This document shows positions 57,564 to 64,000 of a stretch of DNA of 64,000 bases, in pieces. A program made the position numbers and the translations under genes. The notes under the pieces are model-generated. The model was not told the origin of the DNA and did no database searches. It was given only the letters and a program-made list of their open reading frames with translations. Each line of letters opens with the position of its first letter. The stretch's first letter is position 1. The stretch is from NCBI GenBank assembly GCA_965212125.1, contig OZ243045.1, positions 1,116,001 to 1,180,000 on the forward strand. The letters run 5' to 3'. The DNA is from CAYRJD01 sp965212125. Lineage in GTDB: Bacteria > Actinomycetota > Acidimicrobiia > Acidimicrobiales > Poriferisodalaceae.

Positions 57564-58596
57564 CCAGTCAGGCGCCCAGCTAGCCGAGCAGCCGGGTACA
57601 GCGGAGTTGCTAGACGCGGCTGAGGTAGAAAAACGCCTGCGCAAAAAGCGGCCAGCCGACTTGGGTTATCTGGCGATGTTCAGCTCATATCTGAACGGTG
57701 TGATTACCGACCCGGCTTTGATGTCGTTGCCGCTTGACGACCACATGGTTCATCGCGGCCATGGTGTGTTTGACACAGCCACCCTGAGCGGTGGGCAGAT
57801 TTATCGCCTGCGCACCCATATCGATCGCCTGCTGACCAGCGCGGAGCTAGCACGCATAAAGCACCCTTGGACGCAAGACGACTTCATCAAGATGGTTGTG
57901 AACACCGCCGCTGTCGCTGGCGTGCGGGACGGCGCAATCAGGTACTGGCTAAGTGCGGGACCCGGCGGATTTTCTTTCAGTCCGGCCGAATGCGAAGAGC
58001 CTTGTTTTTATTGCATCATTTTTGAGCCGCGGCCGCTGCTAAGCGTGAACGCCAATCCGTCTGCAACAGGCGTCAGCGAGGCAACGATCATCGACACGCC
58101 GATGAAACCAGCCTTGCTCGCCGCGACCAAGTCAAACAACTACCTGCTAAACGTGCTGACGCATCTGGAGGCTCTGGATCGTGGCGGCACATTCGGAATC
58201 CTGGTTGATGACGGCGGGCTGCTGGCTGAGTCATGCGTGCTCAACGTGTGCTTGCTGTCCGCTGACGGAGTGCTTAGCACGCCACCCTTTGACGGGATTT
58301 TGGCTGGCACTACCGTGCGGCGAGTGCTGGAGCTGTGCGAATCTCAGCTAGTGCCGCAAGGACTTATTAAAGAAGCGGTGATGCGACCCATCAACGCCGC
58401 GCAAGTTAAGCGTGACGGCATAGCTGAGATGTTTTTGTGTGGCGGTGACACCCACGTGTTTCCGATCAATAGCTGGGATGGGGTTCCGATCGGCGACAGC
58501 CAACCGGGGCCTGTTACGCGACGCATCCAGCAACTATTGAGCGAAGACGCAACGGCGGCCGACTCTGGCGACCTGATTGCGGTGCCGTATGCCTAG
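57547..58596 (+). CDS. Class IV PLP aminotransferase
   Basis: 349 residues from ATG 57547; an earlier frame start at 57481 is inside the M48 gene. Fold-type IV enzyme, as in branched-chain aminotransferase, D-amino acid aminotransferase and aminodeoxychorismate lyase. HRGHGVFDTATLSGG, the PLP lysine in KSNNYLLN, LAESCVLNVC and DGILAGTTVRRVLELC are the family blocks. The Cys-rich, plant-like sequence favours a branched-chain or D-amino acid role, but substrate residues do not settle it. Coupled to the M48 gene. Confidence 0.88.
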   Translation: MMQSDSQSGAQLAEQPGTAELLDAAEVEKRLRKKRPADLGYLAMFSSYLNGVITDPALMSLPLDDHMVHRGHGVFDTATLSGGQIYRLRTHIDRLLTSAELARIKHPWTQDDFIKMVVNTAAVAGVRDGAIRYWLSAGPGGFSFSPAECEEPCFYCIIFEPRPLLSVNANPSATGVSEATIIDTPMKPALLAATKSNNYLLNVLTHLEALDRGGTFGILVDDGGLLAESCVLNVCLLSADGVLSTPPFDGILAGTTVRRVLELCESQLVPQGLIKEAVMRPINAAQVKRDGIAEMFLCGGDTHVFPINSWDGVPIGDSQPGPVTRRIQQLLSEDATAADSGDLIAVPYA

Positions 58597-58660
58597 TCGC
58601 ATGCGCAGTCGTATAGCTAGTCACATATCTGGCCACATAGCTAGCTATGGCAGCTAACCG

Positions 58661-61168
58661 GTGATCGCCGACCCTCGCCCTCAACCAAATCGACTACCGC
58701 AAGATGTTCCGCTAACGATCGTTGGCGATGCCGACCTAGCCGAGTTTGGCTCGGCCTTGGCAAGCGCGCAGGCGTGCGCCATCGACACCGAAACGGTTTA
58801 TTCCAAAACCGATCCGAGCTATTCCATTGGTGCTCTGCGGGTGGTTTCGGCCGCCACTCGCAATGCCGAAGGTGTTGATCACAGCTGGGTGGTAGACGTT
58901 CGCAACATCAACACCGCCAAGCTCGCTGCCGCGCTGTCCGGCGTGCGAGCCGATGCCTGGAACGCCAACTTTGACTCTCATGTGATTGAGCGTGATCTGT
59001 TTGACCAGGTTGCGGAGTCGGCGACGGGACTGACTGGGCTGGCGGCGGGACTGACCCCGCCGGTTTGGTGGGACGTGATGTTGGCAGACGCGCTGCTGCA
59101 TCAAGGGCTCAGCGGGTTTGACTTTTATCACTCACTGGCTTGGGCTACCGAGTGGTACTTAGGGCTGCGGGCACAAGGCAAAGGCACCACTCAGATTTCC
59201 TTCACCGCTGATGGCGAGTTAAGCGAAGAGCAGCTTCAATATGCGGCGGCCGATGCCGTAGAGACAATGTGGGTTGGCCAGATCGCGCGCACGCGCCTGG
59301 CCGAGGCAGAACTAGAGAAGATCTGCGAACTAGAGCAGAGCGCCCGCCCTTTTCTTGCGCAGATGCAGCGCACCGGCCTGGCGGTCAATCAAGCTGGCTG
59401 GCGAGCCGAACTACAAACCTTGGAGAAGCGCCGCGACGAGCTATTGACGCGGCTGGCTGAGCTGACCGGCGGAGGTCAAGCCGGGCTGTTTGACGCGCAA
59501 CTCAAACCCAGTTGGAATCCGAACAGCGAGTACGACGTCAGAAACGTGCTGAACGAGCACGAGATCGATCGGGTGAAGCTTTGGACGGAACAAGAGTTCA
59601 ATGTGCCCCGTCTGCTGGACGTCACCGACAGCATGGGCGCAATGGCTTTGAGCGCGATAGGTGGCGAGATTTGCACGACTCTGCTGGCGTTTCGCGAAGC
59701 AACCAAGATTCTTTCGACATACGGCGAAGGGCTGTTGTCTAGCTTGCATCCCGACGGCCGCTTTCATTCCAGCTACTTGCAGGTGGTTGGAACGAACACC
59801 GGGCGGCTAGCCAGCCGCAACCCCAACGCTCAAAACCTGACACCGCGCCTGAAGCCCTACATAGTTCCCGCGCCTGGCTGTGTGTTTGTGTACGCAGATT
59901 TGAGCCAGGCCGAGTTGCGGTTTGCCGCGCAGATTGCTGGCGATAAGAAGCTGCAAGAAGCTTTTGAGCTAGGTCTAGACGTCCACGATTCCACCGCCAC
60001 CAACATGTTCGGCATTGACATGCAAAAGCTGCGAGCGACTGACCCGGCCCAGCACGAGCTAATGCGCACGAAAGCCAAGCGCATCAACTTTGGGATTCTC
60101 TATGGGCTGCGGGGAGCGGGCTTAGCGCGAACCCTGACTGAGGACGGCGTTGCCACGCAGCGTCACGAAGCCGACGAGCTGATTAGCACCTATCTGACGA
60201 CTTATCCGGGTGTGGGTGCCTGGGTCGCCAAGCGTGATGAGTTCGTTGAGGCTCTGTCTAATTCGCCGCCGCCAGTTGATTGGCCGCTTACGTTGCAGCT
60301 TCATCAGCTCCGCCAACGCGTAGGCGAAACCCGGCAGCAGCTACGTGCTGAGATGCAACGTCATTACACAGTTGAGGAAATTGCCGAGCGCTTGGGAGCA
60401 GGCATCGCCGACGCCGGTGCTGCGGCTGGCTCTGTGGCTAGTGCGATGGTTGATCCCGTGGCCAGCACTGCAGTCAGTCCAGTGGAAGCCGCCTGGTGCA
60501 TGTCGTTCAGCGCGGCGGTGGTCTTGGGCACCGACGGCAAGCCGATTCAAATCGACTCACGCACGCTGGCCGGACGGCGTCAGCAGTTCACCGTGCGAAC
60601 GGAATCGGTCCTAGCGACGGCCGCCGAAATTGTTGGTAGCTCAGAAAAGCCCGAGCCGGCTCATGCTTGGAATATGGCGCTGAAGAAACTAGGCGTTGCA
60701 GCGAGGCGCAGGGCTGACGAGCACCGGATTGCGGCGATTTCTAAAGCGCTAGAAAATAGGCAGTTGAGGCGTGCGGTTGTTGATGCGGTTGGCGAAGTTA
60801 TGGGCGCTGAGAAGCAGACCCTGCTGTTGCAACGCGCACTTGGCTCTCGCATAGGACAGCTTGCCAACGCATACCGCAATGCTCCGATTCAAGGCGGTGT
60901 GGCTGACATAATGCTGGACGCTTTCGCGCTGCTGCACGATCGGCTAGGTGAGATTGCGGGCTCCAATGATGGCGGAGCTAGGGGCGTTCAGACCGTGCAT
61001 GACAGCGTGGTGGTGGAATGCCTGGAAGGCGACGCCGAAAAGGTTGAGGCAATAGTGCGCGACGCCATGGAAGAAGCGATGCGCAACTGGTGCCCTGACG
61101 TGCCCGCGGTGGTTGACACCGACATTAGAACAAGCCTGTCCGACAAGGATGTTGCTAGCCGGGTCTAG
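58661..61168 (+). CDS. Family A DNA polymerase with 3'-5' exonuclease, two palm/finger inserts
   Basis: 835 residues from GTG 58661. No 5' nuclease domain. Proofreading exonuclease motifs: AIDTETVY (Exo I), WNANFDSHVIERDLF (Exo II), YAAADAVETMW (Exo III). Polymerase motif A VYADLSQAELRFAAQIAG, motif B near residues 470-482 (KRINFGILYG), GRRQQF near 637, NAPIQGGVADIML, and motif C TVHDSVVVE near 778-786, with HDS where HDE is usual. From motif B to GRRQQF is about 100 residues longer than in E. coli Pol I, and from there to NAPIQGG about 80 longer. Both catalytic Asp are present, so activity is likely. Role in repair or replication unknown. Confidence 0.9.
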   Translation: MIADPRPQPNRLPQDVPLTIVGDADLAEFGSALASAQACAIDTETVYSKTDPSYSIGALRVVSAATRNAEGVDHSWVVDVRNINTAKLAAALSGVRADAWNANFDSHVIERDLFDQVAESATGLTGLAAGLTPPVWWDVMLADALLHQGLSGFDFYHSLAWATEWYLGLRAQGKGTTQISFTADGELSEEQLQYAAADAVETMWVGQIARTRLAEAELEKICELEQSARPFLAQMQRTGLAVNQAGWRAELQTLEKRRDELLTRLAELTGGGQAGLFDAQLKPSWNPNSEYDVRNVLNEHEIDRVKLWTEQEFNVPRLLDVTDSMGAMALSAIGGEICTTLLAFREATKILSTYGEGLLSSLHPDGRFHSSYLQVVGTNTGRLASRNPNAQNLTPRLKPYIVPAPGCVFVYADLSQAELRFAAQIAGDKKLQEAFELGLDVHDSTATNMFGIDMQKLRATDPAQHELMRTKAKRINFGILYGLRGAGLARTLTEDGVATQRHEADELISTYLTTYPGVGAWVAKRDEFVEALSNSPPPVDWPLTLQLHQLRQRVGETRQQLRAEMQRHYTVEEIAERLGAGIADAGAAAGSVASAMVDPVASTAVSPVEAAWCMSFSAAVVLGTDGKPIQIDSRTLAGRRQQFTVRTESVLATAAEIVGSSEKPEPAHAWNMALKKLGVAARRRADEHRIAAISKALENRQLRRAVVDAVGEVMGAEKQTLLLQRALGSRIGQLANAYRNAPIQGGVADIMLDAFALLHDRLGEIAGSNDGGARGVQTVHDSVVVECLEGDAEKVEAIVRDAMEEAMRNWCPDVPAVVDTDIRTSLSDKDVASRV

Positions 61169-61187
61169 GGCCAGCTAGCCAAGCCCG

Positions 61188-62546
61188 CTAATCAACCGAC
61201 GACGCAGTCTCGGACGTTGATCCGGCGGTGATGCGTTTCAAGCCGACCGGCACATAGCCCGCGGTCGCTATTAGCACCACCAACCCCATCAACAAGATCG
61301 CTGTGCGCAGGCCGGCCACTTCCGCCAGCCAGCCCAACGGAGCTGCCGCAATTCCAAAACAGGCAAAAGAAAGCTGCAGCAGCGACTGCACTCGGCCTTG
61401 GTGCTCTTCGTCGCTTTGTCGTAGCGCTTGAGATTGCGAAAGCGCTAAGAAACCGGTAGCCGCTCCGCCAATGAGGATTACTACCAAGAACGCGAGCGCA
61501 TAGTTCGGTGTGGCGGCTAGCAACAAAACGCCTATGCCGAACATCAAGCCCATCAGCAAAGTAAGTCGCCCCGCTTGGGATGAGTCGGCTCTGGATGCCA
61601 GCGGGATCGCTATGCCGATAGCGCCAAACGATGAGGCAGTGCTCAGCAAGCCGACGTAAGCATCGCTCAGGTCAAAGGTGCCTTCAACCAGAGCCGGCAA
61701 AAAGGCGATGTAGTTGAATCCAAACATCACAACCAGCGTTGAGCACAGCACCAAGAGGCGCAACGAAGGCCGCCTGGCTACAAACTTCAGGCCGTCGATT
61801 AGGTCGCGCAGCGGCGCTTTGGGTTGCTGGTTGGGGCGCGGGGGTATGTCTTCAAGCCAGAACAGCATCACGTAGCTGATGATGTTGAAGATCGCCGCCG
61901 CCAGGTAGCCGCCGCCGATGCCAAACAACGCAATGCCAGCCAAGATGCCAGCCAGCGACGGGGCGAACACCCTTGTGATGCTCATAGACAAAATCTGCAG
62001 CGTTACTGCGTTGCCGACCAGTTTGGGTCCGACAATCTGAGTTGTGTAAGAGATGCGGGCCGGACCGATCAGCCCGAACATTGAGCCCTGTACGACCCCC
62101 GCCACCAGCAGCATCCAAAAGACCGCATTGTCGGTGATAACAAGAATGCCCATGGCGGTAGCGCTGACTGTGAGCAGCGCCTGGCCCCACATCATTAGGC
62201 GTCGCTTGCGCATCCGGTCAGCCGCCACGCCACCTAGCGGAGTGGCAACAAATAACGACAGCCCGAACGCCAAAAAGACGATTCCAAGTGCGCCTTCACG
62301 CTCCGATAGATCCCACGCCAACAGCGCCCGCAGCAAGAACTGCATCTGCACGCCCATAAACGAAAACGTGGTGCCCCACCACAACACCCGAAACGCCGGA
62401 ATAGAAAGCGAAGCGAAACGCGGCACATGCTCGGATGAGTCGGCTGACGAGCCAGCTTCGTCAGAGCTTTGCGGAGCTAGGTCATTTGGTTCAGACTCAG
62501 CTAGGTCATTTGGCTCGGGCGACTTATCTGTGTCACCTTGCGCCAT
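61188..62546 (-). CDS. MFS transporter, EntS/MFS_3-like exporter
   Basis: 452 residues with about 12 membrane segments. After a charged N-terminal tail in which EPNDLA is duplicated, the protein begins PAFRVLWWGTTFSFMG; GVAADRMRKRRLMMWGQ is the loop 2-3 motif of the superfamily. The middle loop LEDIPPRPNQQPKAPLRDLIDG, read in two halves, resembles enterobactin-exporter and macrolide-exporter relatives. Substrate unknown. ATG 62546 follows a -10 box by 8 bases; divergent from the SDR gene at 62648. Confidence 0.88.
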   Translation of the reverse strand: MAQGDTDKSPEPNDLAESEPNDLAPQSSDEAGSSADSSEHVPRFASLSIPAFRVLWWGTTFSFMGVQMQFLLRALLAWDLSEREGALGIVFLAFGLSLFVATPLGGVAADRMRKRRLMMWGQALLTVSATAMGILVITDNAVFWMLLVAGVVQGSMFGLIGPARISYTTQIVGPKLVGNAVTLQILSMSITRVFAPSLAGILAGIALFGIGGGYLAAAIFNIISYVMLFWLEDIPPRPNQQPKAPLRDLIDGLKFVARRPSLRLLVLCSTLVVMFGFNYIAFLPALVEGTFDLSDAYVGLLSTASSFGAIGIAIPLASRADSSQAGRLTLLMGLMFGIGVLLLAATPNYALAFLVVILIGGAATGFLALSQSQALRQSDEEHQGRVQSLLQLSFACFGIAAAPLGWLAEVAGLRTAILLMGLVVLIATAGYVPVGLKRITAGSTSETASSVD

Positions 62547-62554
62547 CGCTACTA

Positions 62555-62560
62555 ACGCTA
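62555..62560 (-). promoter_or_regulatory. -10 box of the MFS gene
   Basis: TAGCGT on the minus strand ends 8 bases before ATG 62546. Confidence 0.45.
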
Positions 62561-62635
62561 CCGACCAGCATTTAGGCTGCGCCCCTTTGCGATTGATTTC
62601 GTGAGGCCAGATTCGTGCGCCTAGCCCCGTGCGAT

Positions 62636-62641
62636 TAGATT
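62636..62641 (+). promoter_or_regulatory. -10 box of the HSD10-like SDR gene, leaderless
   Basis: TAGATT ends 6 bases before ATG 62648. Confidence 0.55.
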
Positions 62642-62647
62642 TGCCCT

Positions 62648-63427
62648 ATGCCACGAATGGACTTGACTAACTCTTCCGCCATTGTCACCGGCGGCGCATC
62701 CGGGATAGGTCACGCCAGCGCGATTCTGCTGGCCGAGGCCGGAGCTTCTGTCGTTATTGCCGACCTGCAAGAAAAGCAGGGCATAAATGTGGCTAAGTCC
62801 CTGAACGGCTTGTTTGTGCACTGCGACGTAACCAACCCGGAGGAAGTCCAGGCAGCCGTTGCGGCGGCGGCTGAAATCGCTCCTTTGCGAGCGGTGGTGA
62901 ACTCAGCCGGGTTGGGGCGAGCCGCCCGCACCATTGACCGTGACAACAACCCGATGCCGCTTGAGGATTTTTCGTTTGTAGTCAATGTGAACTTGATCGG
63001 CACTTTCAGCATGACCAGCCAAGCCGCGGCGGCAATAGCCAAGACGGAGCCGTTGGATGAAGACGGCGCGCGTGGGGCGATAGTGAACATGGCGTCGGTG
63101 GCGGCATTTGACGGCCAGATTGGTCAAGCGGCCTACTCGGCGTCAAAGGGCGGTGTCGCGGGAATGACGCTGCCGATTGCGCGTGATCTGTCAGCTACTG
63201 GCATTCGCGTCAACACAATCGCGCCAGGGCTGATCGACACGCCGATTTACGGCGAGGGTGAGCAGTCGGATTTATTTAAGAAACATTTGGGCGAGAGCGT
63301 GCTGTTTCCAAAGCGACTGGGCACCGCCGAAGAGCTCGCATCAATGGTGATGGAATGCATCACCAACCCGTATATGAACGGCGAAGTGATCAGGGTTGAC
63401 GGCGGGGTGCGGCTGCCGCCTCGCTAA
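62648..63427 (+). CDS. SDR dehydrogenase, HSD10-like 3-hydroxyacyl-CoA dehydrogenase
   Basis: 259 residues. SAIVTGGASGIGHASAILLAEAG, NSAGLGRAA, NMASVAAFDGQIGQAAYSASKGGVAGM with the Tyr-x3-Lys pair, and APGLIDTPIYG closely follow type 10 17-beta-hydroxysteroid/2-methyl-3-hydroxybutyryl-CoA dehydrogenase. Likely an NAD-dependent step in branched-chain or fatty acyl-CoA breakdown. Leaderless start. It converges with a hydrolase across a GC hairpin. Stop TAA. Confidence 0.9.
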   Translation: MPRMDLTNSSAIVTGGASGIGHASAILLAEAGASVVIADLQEKQGINVAKSLNGLFVHCDVTNPEEVQAAVAAAAEIAPLRAVVNSAGLGRAARTIDRDNNPMPLEDFSFVVNVNLIGTFSMTSQAAAAIAKTEPLDEDGARGAIVNMASVAAFDGQIGQAAYSASKGGVAGMTLPIARDLSATGIRVNTIAPGLIDTPIYGEGEQSDLFKKHLGESVLFPKRLGTAEELASMVMECITNPYMNGEVIRVDGGVRLPPR

Positions 63428-63439
63428 TGGTGGTTGGTG

Positions 63440-63460
63440 CCCGCCCCTCGCTAGGGCGGG
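63440..63460. terminator. GC-rich hairpin between convergent genes
   Basis: CCCGCCC (63440-63446) pairs with GGGCGGG (63454-63460) around a 7-base loop. It lies between two converging genes and could stop both, but has no T run on either side. Confidence 0.35.
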
Positions 63461-63473
63461 GCTGGCTGGTGGG

Positions 63474-64000
63474 CTAAAGGGCCTGCAGAAACTCCGCCAC
63501 GGCTTCATTGAACGCGACGGGCACTTCCTGGTTGGCCAGATGTCCCGCACCGGGAATGACTTGCAGCTTTGCGTTGGCGATTCCGTCTGCCAGCTTTTTA
63601 GAAGCATTTAGCGGCGTTACTTGATCGTGCTGGCCAACCAACACCAAAGTCGGCACCTGAATCTGTCCTAAATCTGGGGCGTGGTATGTGTCGGCCATGG
63701 AGTCGCAAGCCCACTGGTAGCTAGGCATGCGCAAAGACTCAACCATCATCTGCGCGATGTGGCCTCGCAGCTGCGGCGACGCGCTATCGCTAACAAGCAC
63801 GTTGGCGCGCGTGCTCGCAAACTCGGCCGGGCCGAGCTCGGTCAGACCTGCCGCTCGGCTGCGCATCGCCTCTGCTGTTTCTGGTCTGCCACCCGCGCCG
63901 CAGCTTGAGTCGGCCAGGATCAAAGCCGAAACCAACTCCGGGCGGCGCAAGCAAAGTCGAGTGGCGATTACGCCACCCCAAGAAACGCCCAACACCGTGG
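63474..64000 (-). CDS. Alpha/beta hydrolase, 5'-truncated by window edge
   Basis: About 175 residues of the C-terminal part; the frame stays open to base 64000, so the N-terminus lies outside. The nucleophile elbow GVSWGGVIATRL is at the edge, then a cap region, LVLVGQHDQVTPL (acid) and PGAGHLANQE (catalytic His). Resembles 3-oxoadipate enol-lactonase and related carboxylic ester hydrolases. Substrate unknown. Stop TAG. Confidence 0.88.
   Translation of the reverse strand, partial: TVLGVSWGGVIATRLCLRRPELVSALILADSSCGAGGRPETAEAMRSRAAGLTELGPAEFASTRANVLVSDSASPQLRGHIAQMMVESLRMPSYQWACDSMADTYHAPDLGQIQVPTLVLVGQHDQVTPLNASKKLADGIANAKLQVIPGAGHLANQEVPVAFNEAVAEFLQAL

Overview
The window is GC-rich, gene-dense bacterial chromosome from an actinobacterium, possibly class Acidimicrobiia. 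The support for this is an F420-type LLM oxidoreductase, the conserved actinobacterial order pgsA-cinA-recA-miaB-miaA-dapF-hflX, a complete meso-DAP branch (dapC, dapE, dapF), many lipobox lipoproteins, leaderless transcripts with TANNNT -10 boxes, and a mitochondrial-type aconitase. The class-level placement is inference. I saw no phage, insertion sequence, CRISPR array or other clear sign of recent transfer. It reads as core genome. About 50 protein genes, three tRNAs, one TPP riboswitch and a probable leucine attenuator cover it with no gap above 300 bases.

Layout. 1-3504: the end of ppk1, then a short leader peptide rich in Leu codons, hairpins and leuA. 3560-10142: a PQQ-type sugar dehydrogenase lipoprotein, divergent to an alpha/beta hydrolase, a membrane-anchored MurF-like ligase, ddl, and a lipoprotein with three four-Cys repeats. 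10329-15337: a coupled operon of a fatty acyl reductase/HAD fusion, a LarA-like protein and a PlsC-like acyltransferase, the best candidate here for an undescribed (lipid) pathway. 15356-22899: methyltransferase, aconitase, LysR regulator, a carboxyltransferase and citrate synthase. 22896-29071: quinone oxidoreductase, acyl-CoA dehydrogenase, phosphatase, MBL hydrolase, PGPGW membrane protein and class I fumarase. 29081-33170: a thiamine ABC transporter (thiB-thiP-thiQ) under a TPP riboswitch.

33224-44908: pfkA, tRNA-Val, tRNA-Cys, an SDR and tRNA-Gly; a DEAD helicase-metX operon with two small genes behind it; then the chain miaB-miaA-dapF-hflX-dapC-dapE, joined by 4-base stop/start overlaps or very short gaps. 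46491-53968: two tandem serine-hydrolase lipoproteins at the place usually held by recX, then recA, an LLM oxidoreductase, cinA and pgsA. 54090-64000: a copper-type P-ATPase, M48 peptidase, class IV aminotransferase, an unusual family A DNA polymerase, an MFS exporter, an HSD10-like SDR and a partial alpha/beta hydrolase.

Genome-scale habits visible here: TAG is the main stop codon (30 of 50 stops I read), TGA is concentrated at coupled junctions, two convergent pairs share a CTAG as both stops, at least ten genes start 6-8 bases after a TANNNT box with no leader, and many unrelated proteins carry short in-frame tandem duplications.
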